DNA of 64,000 nt, taken from the NCBI RefSeq assembly GCF_003057885.1, contig NZ_QAGK01000008.1, positions 116,140 to 180,139 of the forward strand, read 5' to 3'. The notes under the pieces are model-generated. The model worked only from the letters and a program-made list of their open reading frames with translations. It made no database searches and had not been told where the DNA came from. The position numbers and the translations under genes were made by a program. Source of the DNA: Oceaniglobus ichthyenteri (lineage in GTDB: Bacteria; Pseudomonadota; Alphaproteobacteria; Rhodobacterales; Rhodobacteraceae). Below, in pieces: positions 1 to 7,091 of this stretch. Every line of letters starts with the position of its first letter. The stretch's first letter is position 1.

Positions 1-1101
1 GCGGGGCTTGAGGCGGAAATTCACGAAATGGCCGGGCGGTCGTTCAACGTGGGGTCACCAAAACAGTTGGGCGAAATCCTGTTTGACGAACTGGAATTGC
101 CCGGTGGCAAAAAGGGTAAAACCGGGGCCTATGCCACCGGTGTTGACGTGTTGGAAGAGCTGGCGACCGAACATGATTTGCCCGGTCGCGTGCTCGATTG
201 GCGACAGCTGAGCAAGCTGAAAAGCACCTATACCGACGCGCTGCAAACCCATATCAACCCCGATACCGGGCGGGTGCATACGTCATACTCCATCGCCGGG
301 GCAAACACCGGGCGCTTGGCCTCGACCGATCCGAATTTGCAAAATATCCCGGTGCGCTCCGAGGAAGGGCGGCGTATTCGCGAAGCATTCGTCGCGCCCA
401 AGGGGAAAAGACTGGTAAGTCTGGACTATTCCCAGATCGAATTGCGGATTTTGGCGCATATCGCCGAAATTGATGCGCTGAAACAAGCGTTTCGCGATGG
501 ACATGACATTCACGCAATGACTGCCTCGGAAATGTTCGGCGTCCCGCTTGAGGGAATGGACCCGGCGATTCGTCGACAGGCCAAGGCGATCAATTTTGGT
601 GTGATATACGGGATTTCTGGCTTTGGCCTGGCGCGCAACCTACGGATTCCGCGGGCCGAGGCGCAGGGGTTCATCGACCGGTATTTCGAACGGTTCCCCG
701 GTATTCGCACCTATATGGATGCCACAATCGCCTTTGCCAAAGAGCATGGATATGTGCAAACCCTGTTCGGTCGCAAGATCAACACGCCCGAGATCAACGC
801 GCGCGGTCCCGGTGCCGGATTTGCCAAACGCGCCGCGATCAACGCGCCGATCCAAGGCACAGCCGCCGATGTGATTCGCCGCGCCATGGTGCGGATGCCC
901 GGCGCCATCTCCGGCCTGCCGGCCAAAATGCTGTTACAGGTGCATGATGAATTGCTGTTCGAGGTGGAAGAGGGCGCAGTTGACGATTTGATCGGCGTCG
1001 CCCGCGATGTGATGGAAGGCGCGGCTGCGCCCGCCGTGCATCTGGATGTGAAACTGACCGCCGAAGCGGGGCATGGGGCGAATTGGGCCGAGGCCCACTA
1101 A
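1..1101 (+). CDS. polA: DNA polymerase I, C-terminal part (5' end outside window)
   Basis: This is the polymerase domain of DNA polymerase I, which fills gaps during excision repair and Okazaki-fragment maturation. The reading frame is open from base 1 (AGLEAEIHEMAGRSFNV), so the gene starts upstream of the window and only about 366 residues are present. All three family-A polymerase motifs are visible: motif A (LVSLDYSQIELRIL, with the catalytic Asp), motif B (the O-helix, RRQAKAINFGVIYG) and motif C (LLQVHDELLFEV, with the second catalytic Asp). The stop TAA lies at 1099-1101. Identification is secure; nothing can be said here about the 5' nuclease or the 3'-5' exonuclease domains. Confidence 0.97.
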   Translation, partial: AGLEAEIHEMAGRSFNVGSPKQLGEILFDELELPGGKKGKTGAYATGVDVLEELATEHDLPGRVLDWRQLSKLKSTYTDALQTHINPDTGRVHTSYSIAGANTGRLASTDPNLQNIPVRSEEGRRIREAFVAPKGKRLVSLDYSQIELRILAHIAEIDALKQAFRDGHDIHAMTASEMFGVPLEGMDPAIRRQAKAINFGVIYGISGFGLARNLRIPRAEAQGFIDRYFERFPGIRTYMDATIAFAKEHGYVQTLFGRKINTPEINARGPGAGFAKRAAINAPIQGTAADVIRRAMVRMPGAISGLPAKMLLQVHDELLFEVEEGAVDDLIGVARDVMEGAAAPAVHLDVKLTAEAGHGANWAEAH

Positions 1102-1139
1102 ATGTCCACGCTGGAAACGGTTCCGGCCGGATCGCCCCG

Positions 1140-1667
1140 ATGCTGATCGCGTTTCACAAACCGATGAACACCCTCAGCCAGTTCACGGATGAGGGAAAGT
1201 GGCCGGGCTTGTCGCGCTTTGGGCTGCCTGGCGGGGTTTATGCCGCAGGCCGTCTGGATCGCGACAGCGAAGGTTTATTGCTGCTGACCGATGATGGGCG
1301 TTTGCAGGCGAAAATAACCAGCAGCGGCACGGCAAAAACCTATTTCGCACAGGTTGAAGGGGTGGTCAGCGACGCGGCGTTGGCCGCTTTGGCCAAAGGC
1401 GTTGCCTTGAAAGATGGGGTGACCCGCCCGGCCCAGGTTTCGGCCATGGACCCGCCCGATGTGCCACCGCGTGATCCGCCAGTGCGGTTTCGTAAAACGG
1501 TGCCGGATTCTTGGCTGCAACTGACCATTCGCGAAGGGCGCAATCGACAGGTGCGCCGGATGTGCGCCCATGTGGGTTTGCCCTGTTTGCGGCTGGTTCG
1601 CTGGCGCATCGGCGCGCATACCTTGGAGGGTCTGGCCCCCGGTGCCTGGCGCGAAATTCCGCTATAA
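1140..1667 (+). CDS. rluE: 23S rRNA pseudouridine synthase, RluE-type
   Basis: This is a small pseudouridine synthase of the RsuA/RluE branch that isomerises a uridine in rRNA (U2457 of 23S in E. coli RluE). The protein is 175 aa and starts with FHKP, the usual opening of RluE proteins. It lacks the N-terminal S4 domain that RsuA and RluB carry. The catalytic motif AAGRLDRDSEGLLLLTDDG holds the active-site Asp after RL, and GRNRQVRRM is the conserved C-terminal motif. The ATG at 1140 was chosen over an in-frame upstream start at 1083, which would overlap the end of polA. It lies 38 bases after polA, in the same direction. Confidence 0.88.
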   Translation: MLIAFHKPMNTLSQFTDEGKWPGLSRFGLPGGVYAAGRLDRDSEGLLLLTDDGRLQAKITSSGTAKTYFAQVEGVVSDAALAALAKGVALKDGVTRPAQVSAMDPPDVPPRDPPVRFRKTVPDSWLQLTIREGRNRQVRRMCAHVGLPCLRLVRWRIGAHTLEGLAPGAWREIPL

Positions 1668-1692
1668 TCGAACTTATCGAATAATCAGCGGG

Positions 1693-2481
1693 TTACATGA
1701 TTTTCGGCTTGGCCGTGCCCGGATCGCGCGCGGCATCGGGGTCATCCCACAGCCGCGCGATATAGCGTTCGCCGGTGTGGCCGTTGCTGGCATCTGATGC
1801 CAACCAAACAATCGGCGCGCGCATTATATCGGGCGACAAAAGGTTGCCATCTGCCCCCTTTTTATCCGCCGAAGGCGGCAATAAATCGGTATCCGCCGCG
1901 CCGCCCGGCAATAGCACATTCACATCCACGCCGGTTCCGGCCAAATCCTGTGCCCAGATGCGCGATGCCGCCTCAAGAAACGCCTTGGACGGGCCATAGG
2001 GGGCATAGCCGCGCCGCACCATGGTTTGATCGCTGGTGGAAATATTGATGATCTTGCCAAAACCGCGCGCAATCATTCCCGGCACCACCGCGCGGGTCAT
2101 CAGGAACGGCCCGTTCACATTGGTTTGGACGATCTGTTGCCAGGCATCGGGGTCAGCCTGCCAAAACTTGGTGGATTCGGTGTTGAACGTTTCGGAAATC
2201 AGCCGCATCCCAACCCCGGCATTGTTGATCAATACATCAATCGGGCCGATGGCTTGCGCGGCATCCTCCACGCTTTGTTGGGCCTGCTCCGGGTCACTCA
2301 CATCGGCGATCAGGCTGTGACCGTGCGCGCCAAGCTGTGTGGCGGTATCGCGCAAGGCGGTGCTGTCGCGACGGCCGGTAATGCAAACGCGCGCGCCTGC
2401 ATCTGCCAGGGCCAGCGCCATTTCACGGCCCAGACCCCGCGCGCCACCGGTGATCAGAACGGTTCGGTTTTGCACTGTCAT
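1693..2481 (-). CDS. SDR family NAD(P)-dependent oxidoreductase
   Basis: This is a classical short-chain dehydrogenase of 262 aa. It shows the cofactor motif TGGARGLG near residue 15, NNAG in the middle and the catalytic YxxxK as YGPSK. The start at 2481 overlaps the stop of the upstream SDR gene as ATGA, so the two are translationally coupled; a longer start at 2508 would only extend into that gene. A loop between NNAG and the Ser/Tyr segment is somewhat long (ETFNTESTKFWQADPDAWQQ). The pair is transcribed away from the FAD-monooxygenase operon, from a shared intergenic region carrying a GntR-type palindrome, so it probably belongs to the same pathway. The substrate is unknown. Confidence 0.85.
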   Translation of the reverse strand: MTVQNRTVLITGGARGLGREMALALADAGARVCITGRRDSTALRDTATQLGAHGHSLIADVSDPEQAQQSVEDAAQAIGPIDVLINNAGVGMRLISETFNTESTKFWQADPDAWQQIVQTNVNGPFLMTRAVVPGMIARGFGKIINISTSDQTMVRRGYAPYGPSKAFLEAASRIWAQDLAGTGVDVNVLLPGGAADTDLLPPSADKKGADGNLLSPDIMRAPIVWLASDASNGHTGERYIARLWDDPDAARDPGTAKPKIM

Positions 2482-3203
2482 GGCATGTATCCCCCGCCAT
2501 TGATCCACAGGGTTTGCCCGGTCATGAATGCGCTGTCAGGGCCAAGCAGGAACAGGATCGGCCCGGTAATATCGGGTGGTTCGGCCAAGCGGCCCAACGG
2601 GATGCTGGCGGTATAAGCATTTAGGTTCAATGTGTTGTCTTGTTTCGCCCGCCCGGTGCCGCCACGCAAAAACGCCGTATCCACGGCGGCGGGGGCCACG
2701 GCGTTCACACGGATATCCGGGGCCAGTTCCAACGCCAATGTCTTGGTCATATGCACCATCGCCGCCTTGGCCGCGCCATACGGGCCGAAACCCGCCCGCA
2801 CGGCGGCGGCCAGGCCCGACACCACCGTGACCATCGCCGGGGTGCGGCCCAACCGCAACAGCGGCGCGGCGGCCTGTGCGGCCAGGAATGCACCGCGAAA
2901 GTTGCCCGATAGCACCTCGTCAAACGTGTCGATATCGGTGGTTTCCAACGGGGCGTTGGGCGACATGAACCCTGACAGGTTCACGAACCCGTCTATCGCG
3001 CCCAACCCATCAAACGCTGCCGTCACACTGGCCGGATCGCGCAGATCAATCGCGCGGCGCTCGCCCGGCGGGGGATGCGCGGCAAGCGACGCGGGCAGGT
3101 CAAGAACTGTGACCCGCCAGCCATCTTGCACAGCGCGCGCCGTCAGATCGCGGCCCAACCCGCCACAGCCGCCAAGGGCGACAAGATGTCGTTGATACGT
3201 CAT
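2478..3203 (-). CDS. SDR family oxidoreductase
   Basis: This is a second short-chain dehydrogenase, 241 aa. The N-terminal glycine motif is GGCGGLG, the catalytic Tyr/Lys pair is in YGAAK, and the C-terminus TLWINGGGYMP is typical of SDRs. Alcohol/ketone oxidoreduction with NAD(P) is expected; the substrate cannot be read from the sequence. It is the first gene of the leftward two-gene operon. Its start is about 44 bases from the palindrome at 3246-3261, so the GntR regulator encoded at 4520 probably controls both directions. Confidence 0.85.
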   Translation of the reverse strand: MTYQRHLVALGGCGGLGRDLTARAVQDGWRVTVLDLPASLAAHPPPGERRAIDLRDPASVTAAFDGLGAIDGFVNLSGFMSPNAPLETTDIDTFDEVLSGNFRGAFLAAQAAAPLLRLGRTPAMVTVVSGLAAAVRAGFGPYGAAKAAMVHMTKTLALELAPDIRVNAVAPAAVDTAFLRGGTGRAKQDNTLNLNAYTASIPLGRLAEPPDITGPILFLLGPDSAFMTGQTLWINGGGYMP

Positions 3204-3245
3204 ATCCCGTCCTTTGCTTTGCCACAGAGTTTTCCAGAAACGAAA

Positions 3246-3261
3246 ACTTGTCCAGACAAAT
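3246..3261. promoter_or_regulatory. Candidate operator of the adjacent GntR regulator (site 1)
   Basis: The palindrome ACTTGTCCAGACAAAT (core TTGTC-CA-GACAA at 3248-3259) lies between the divergent SDR and monooxygenase genes. A nearly identical palindrome sits at 5291-5306. The site is 6 bases upstream of a possible -35 (TTGACG, 3268-3273) with a weak -10 (TACGCT, 3290-3295). The repeated occurrence in front of both forward transcription units of one island, and the GntR/UTRA gene between them, make this the likely operator. Confidence 0.7.
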
Positions 3262-3320
3262 TTTTCCTTGACGCAGCGCGGCCACGCCGTACGCTTGCCC
3301 CATGAAAACGGAGAGACGCC

Positions 3321-4523
3321 ATGGCAGATGAAACAAATCGGGTATTGGTGGCAGGGGCCGGGCCGGTGGGGTTGGTGGCAACGGTGGCCTTGTTGGCCCG
3401 TGGCATTCCGGTGACCCTGCTTGAGGCATCACCAGAGCTGCCAATTGATTTGCGCGCCTCGACGTTTCATCCGCCAACCCTGGATTTTCTGGCGACGCTG
3501 GATTTGGCCGCGCCGTTGATTGAACGCGGTTTGAAATGCCCGATCTGGCAGTTTCGCGACCGCAAGGCGGGGGTGATTGCCGATTTCGATCTGGGCCTGT
3601 TGGCTGATGAAACCGATCACCCGTACCGGTTGCAATGCGAACAATGGAAGTTGACAGAACACGCCCGCGAGCGGGTCGAAGCCCACCCCGACGGCATTTT
3701 CCTGCGCGATTTCGAAGTGACCGAAGTGGCGCAAGACGGCGATCATGTCACCGTCACCGGCACCCGCCCCGATGGTAGCATCGAACAGGTGCGCGGGCGC
3801 TATCTGATCGGGGCGGATGGGGCGCGCTCGGTCGTGCGCAAACAATTGCCGGTGAATTTTGAGGGCATGACGATTCCCGAAATCTTCCTGTCGATGTCCA
3901 CGCCGTTTCGATACGATAAGGCGATGGAGGGTTTGGCGAATATCGCCTATATCACCGACCCGACCGAATGGTTGGTGCTGTTGCGCACGCCCACCCTGTG
4001 GCGGGTGCTGTTGCCGACCGACCCTAATCAAAGCGATGAACAAATCCTTGACCCGGCGACGATTGAGGCGCGGTTGCAACAGGTTTTGCCACAACCCCAG
4101 CCCTATGAAATTGAACACAAAACCGCCTACCGCGTACATGAACGGGTGGCCGATAAATATGTCCATGGGCGGATATTTCTGGCCGGGGATGCGGCGCATC
4201 TGAACAACCCCTTGGGCGGCATGGGGATGAATGGCGGTATTCACGATGCGATGAACCTGACCGATAAATTGGCACAGGTCTGGCAGGGCGCCGATCCGGA
4301 TCTGATGGGCCGGTATGAACGGCAACGCCGCAAGGTGGCGATTGAAACGGTGCAGGCCCAGGCATTGCGCAACCGCACTGTGTTGAACGAAACCGATCCG
4401 GCCAAGCGCGCGGCCTATCACGACGAATTGCGCAAGACCGTGGCCGATCCGGTGGCGCACAAGGCCTATGTGATGAAATCATCGATGCTGCAATCCCTGC
4501 GCGATCTGGATGCGGTGAAATGA
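3321..4523 (+). CDS. FAD-dependent monooxygenase (aromatic hydroxylase type)
   Basis: This is a class A flavoprotein monooxygenase of 400 aa, the family of p-hydroxybenzoate and 3-hydroxyphenylpropionate hydroxylases, which insert one oxygen into aromatic or related substrates using NAD(P)H and O2. The motifs are the FAD Rossmann motif GAGPVG at residues 12-17, the DG motif in YLIGADGARSVV near residue 165, and the GD motif FLAGDAAHLNNPLGGMGMN near 290. It starts at ATG 3321 behind GGAGAG and overlaps the following GntR gene by 4 nt (ATGA). No ring-cleaving dioxygenase is nearby, so the substrate need not be a simple phenol. Family assignment is firm, substrate unknown. Confidence 0.88.
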   Translation: MADETNRVLVAGAGPVGLVATVALLARGIPVTLLEASPELPIDLRASTFHPPTLDFLATLDLAAPLIERGLKCPIWQFRDRKAGVIADFDLGLLADETDHPYRLQCEQWKLTEHARERVEAHPDGIFLRDFEVTEVAQDGDHVTVTGTRPDGSIEQVRGRYLIGADGARSVVRKQLPVNFEGMTIPEIFLSMSTPFRYDKAMEGLANIAYITDPTEWLVLLRTPTLWRVLLPTDPNQSDEQILDPATIEARLQQVLPQPQPYEIEHKTAYRVHERVADKYVHGRIFLAGDAAHLNNPLGGMGMNGGIHDAMNLTDKLAQVWQGADPDLMGRYERQRRKVAIETVQAQALRNRTVLNETDPAKRAAYHDELRKTVADPVAHKAYVMKSSMLQSLRDLDAVK

Positions 4524-5290
4524 ATATCGCCCGCGAAACCGGGGCCGCGCGCAAACAAGTGCGCACCCCGCGATACGTGGAAATCATGCGCGCCCTGCGC
4601 CAGGATATCGTGGCCGGCGTGGTGCCGATTGGGCAAAACCTTCCTTCCGAAGCGGAACTGTGCCGCCGGTTTGATTCCAGCCGGTTCACCGTGCGCGAGG
4701 CACTGCGCCGGTTGCAGGACGATGGGTTGGTCGAACGCACCCAAGGGGCCGGCAGCCGGGTGGTGGCCACACAACCGGGCGGCGTGTTGGTGCAACATTA
4801 CCGGTCGGTGGATGAGTTAAACCAATATGCCCGCGACACCTGGATCGAGGTGATGACCCAAGACACGGTTGTTCTAGACGCCCGGACCGCAGGCCAGGTG
4901 GGCGGCAGTCAGGGCGAACCTTGGGCGTTCTTCCGCGCCCGCCGGTTTGCACCCGGGGGCGGTGCGCCGCTGTGCCTTTTGGAAAGCTATATGCCCCTGC
5001 GGATGCAGCCGCATTTGCCCGATCCGGCGGCGGCGGTTGGGCCGATCTATGGCGCACTGTCCAAAGCCGCGGGTGAACCGGTAATCGAGGCAACCCAAGA
5101 CACCCAGGCCCTGCCAATGCCGGGCCGGGTGTCAGAGGCATTGGGCCAGGCGCGGGGCGCTGTCAGTCTGCGTATTCTCCGCCGCTATGCCTCGGCCCAG
5201 GGTACGCTGATTGCCACGTTCAACTGGCACCTTGGGGGCGAGCGTTACGTGCATCGCACAAATTTATCGCTGCAGGACAAACAATTTTAA
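4520..5290 (+). CDS. GntR family (HutC/UTRA) transcriptional regulator
   Basis: This is a 256-aa ligand-responsive regulator. The N-terminal winged helix-turn-helix runs from about residue 15 to 85 (LPSEAELCRRF, FTVREALRRLQDDGLVERTQGAG), and a C-terminal UTRA effector domain covers about residues 95-245, placing it in the HutC subfamily. It is co-translated with the monooxygenase (ATGA overlap). Its last codons abut the palindrome at 5291-5306, which precedes the next transcription unit. HutC-type proteins usually repress their operon until the substrate or an intermediate binds, so a local repressor is the simplest reading. The effector is unknown. Confidence 0.88.
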   Translation: MNIARETGAARKQVRTPRYVEIMRALRQDIVAGVVPIGQNLPSEAELCRRFDSSRFTVREALRRLQDDGLVERTQGAGSRVVATQPGGVLVQHYRSVDELNQYARDTWIEVMTQDTVVLDARTAGQVGGSQGEPWAFFRARRFAPGGGAPLCLLESYMPLRMQPHLPDPAAAVGPIYGALSKAAGEPVIEATQDTQALPMPGRVSEALGQARGAVSLRILRRYASAQGTLIATFNWHLGGERYVHRTNLSLQDKQF

Positions 5291-5314
5291 ATTTGTCCAG
5301 ACAAATTCTTGACA
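5291..5314 (+). promoter_or_regulatory. GntR-type operator (site 2) with adjacent -35 box
   Basis: The perfect palindrome ATTTGTC-CA-GACAAAT (5291-5306) begins directly after the regulator's stop codon. It is followed by TTGACA (5309-5314), a consensus -35; a weak -10 (GATGCT, 5331-5336) lies 16 bp on. The layout copies site 1: operator, TTGAC(A/G), weak -10, then CATGAAAA and a purine-rich Shine-Dalgarno. This indicates a second promoter for the racemase-like and TRAP genes under the same repressor. Confidence 0.7.
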
Positions 5315-5357
5315 GAATGTCGCAGGGCGCGATGCTAGGACATGAAAAGGGGGGAGA

Positions 5358-6104
5358 ATGGCAAAAGACGCATTGGGGTGGCGGCGCAAATTCGCAGTGG
5401 TCGCACCCAGCACAAACACCATCGTTCAACCGGATATGGAGGCGTTTCGCCCCGACGGTGTGACCAATCATTTTGGCCGCATCCATGTGCCAAACATGAA
5501 GGTCAGCAATGACGCCGATTTTGTTGCCCTGGTCGATGCCATCGGCGCGACGCTGAACGCGGCGGTGGATCGCTGTATGACATGCGAACCCGATTACCTG
5601 ATCATGGGCATGTCGGCGTTGATGTTCTGGGATGGGCGCGCGGCCAGTGAAAAGCGGATGCAAGAATTGGCCGATTATTGCGGCGTGGGCGTTTCGGCGG
5701 GCAGTTTCGCCTGTGAGGCGGCGTTAAACACCACCGGGGCCAAACGCATCGCGGTGATTTCGCCGTATTTTCCGGTGTCAGACAAAAACGTCACCCGGTT
5801 TTTTCAGGATTGCGGGTTTGATGTGGCCAAGTTTCGCGGCCTGAAATGCCCCAGCCCGGTGGCGATTGCCCAGGTGCAGCCCGACACATTGCGCGCCATC
5901 GTCGATGAAATGGACGATGACAGCATTGATGCCTTTGTTCAGGTGGGCACCAACCTGTCGATGGTGGGACTGTGCCGCGAACTTGAGGTGGCCAAGGGCA
6001 AACCCTTTGTTGCGATCAACGCCGCCACCTATTGGCACGCCCTGCGGGCCAATCAGATCAACGATCAGTTTACCGGCCATGGGCCACTGTTCGAGAAACA
6101 CTAA
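5358..6104 (+). CDS. Asp/Glu racemase superfamily protein (arylmalonate decarboxylase / maleate isomerase-like)
   Basis: This 248-aa protein has the two-lobed fold signature of maleate cis-trans isomerase and arylmalonate decarboxylase: an N-terminal APSTNTIVQPDM segment, a first-lobe active-site region LIMGMSALMFWDG (about 81-93) and a second-lobe region FVQVGTNLSMVGL (about 193-205). Active members use a Cys in one or both of these positions; here, aligned by eye, neither loop has one (Cys occurs only at 73, 76, 108, 119, 152, 164 and 206). It could therefore be a mechanistic variant. It starts at ATG 5358 behind GGGGGGAGA and leads the transcription unit that continues into the TRAP transporter. 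Substrate unknown. Confidence 0.75.
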   Translation: MAKDALGWRRKFAVVAPSTNTIVQPDMEAFRPDGVTNHFGRIHVPNMKVSNDADFVALVDAIGATLNAAVDRCMTCEPDYLIMGMSALMFWDGRAASEKRMQELADYCGVGVSAGSFACEAALNTTGAKRIAVISPYFPVSDKNVTRFFQDCGFDVAKFRGLKCPSPVAIAQVQPDTLRAIVDEMDDDSIDAFVQVGTNLSMVGLCRELEVAKGKPFVAINAATYWHALRANQINDQFTGHGPLFEKH

Positions 6105-6125
6105 AAAACAACGGGGAGAATGATA

Positions 6126-7067
6126 ATGAAATTCACAGCAGTTCTGGCCGGGGCCTTTGCCCTGGCGGCCACAACCGCAAGCGCGCAAATCGCCGCTGTC
6201 GGATCCACCGCAACCGGGGGCACCAGCCAGATTGGGCGCACCATGTCGGCGGCCATTTCCGAGGCATCCAGCCTTCAGGTAAGGCCACAGGAATTGGCCA
6301 ACACTGCCGATTATATCCCCCTGGTCAACGCCGGTGAGTTGGAATTCGGCATCGCCAATGTGGTGCAATATACCTATGCGGTGAACGGCACGGGCATGTC
6401 AGAGGGGCGGCCAAACCCGAACCTGCGCATGGTGGCCACATTGATGCCGTTTCGAAACGGATATGTCGTGCGCGAAGACAGCGGCATCAACTCCATTGCT
6501 GACCTGAAGGGCAAGCGCGCGCCGGTATTCACCCAAGGCGCGCTGGGCGATTTCATCACCAAGGCGTATCTGGCCAATGGCGGGCTGACTATGGACGACG
6601 TGGAAGGCGTGGCCGTGCCGAATTTCCCGCGCATGTGGGCCAGCTTTGCCGAAGGCAGCACCGATGTGACCATCGTTGTGGTGGGGGCCGCCAACAGCCG
6701 CGAATATGATGCGACATTCGGCATCAAATACCTGTCCTATGACGATTCGCCCGAAGCACAGGCGGCGATGACCGAATTTTTACCCCAAGCCTATTTGCAA
6801 ACCCTGGACACCGACAGCGGGATTCCCGGGATCGACGGGCCAACCAATGTGAATGTGTTCGACTATACCTTTTTTGCCGGGGCCGATGTGCCCGATGACA
6901 TGGTTTATACGGCGGTAAAGGCCCTGTGGGAAAAAGAGGCCGATCTGTTGGCCGGTGGGCCATTCTGGCTGGGTTTTGAAAAGGAACAGATGGGCAAGGA
7001 CAATGGGCTGGAATACCACCCCGGCGCGATCAGATTCTACGAAGAAATGGGCGTCTGGAACCGCTAA
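6126..7067 (+). CDS. TAXI family TRAP transporter solute-binding protein
   Basis: This is a periplasmic binding protein of the TRAP-TAXI class, which captures organic acids for a sodium-coupled importer. A signal peptide is clear (MKFTAVLAGAFALAATTASA, then QIAAVG). The TAXI N-terminus AVGSTATGGTSQIGRTMS and the helix ELEFGIANVVQYTYA are diagnostic. The protein is 313 aa from ATG 6126; an ATG at 6120 is in frame but touches the Shine-Dalgarno GGGGAGA (6113-6119), so 6126 is preferred. It lies 21 bases after the racemase-like gene and 24 bases before the permease. The ligand is probably the substrate of the neighbouring enzymes. Confidence 0.9.
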   Translation: MKFTAVLAGAFALAATTASAQIAAVGSTATGGTSQIGRTMSAAISEASSLQVRPQELANTADYIPLVNAGELEFGIANVVQYTYAVNGTGMSEGRPNPNLRMVATLMPFRNGYVVREDSGINSIADLKGKRAPVFTQGALGDFITKAYLANGGLTMDDVEGVAVPNFPRMWASFAEGSTDVTIVVVGAANSREYDATFGIKYLSYDDSPEAQAAMTEFLPQAYLQTLDTDSGIPGIDGPTNVNVFDYTFFAGADVPDDMVYTAVKALWEKEADLLAGGPFWLGFEKEQMGKDNGLEYHPGAIRFYEEMGVWNR

Positions 7068-7091
7068 GCGGTGAAACGGGAGGGCGGCGAA

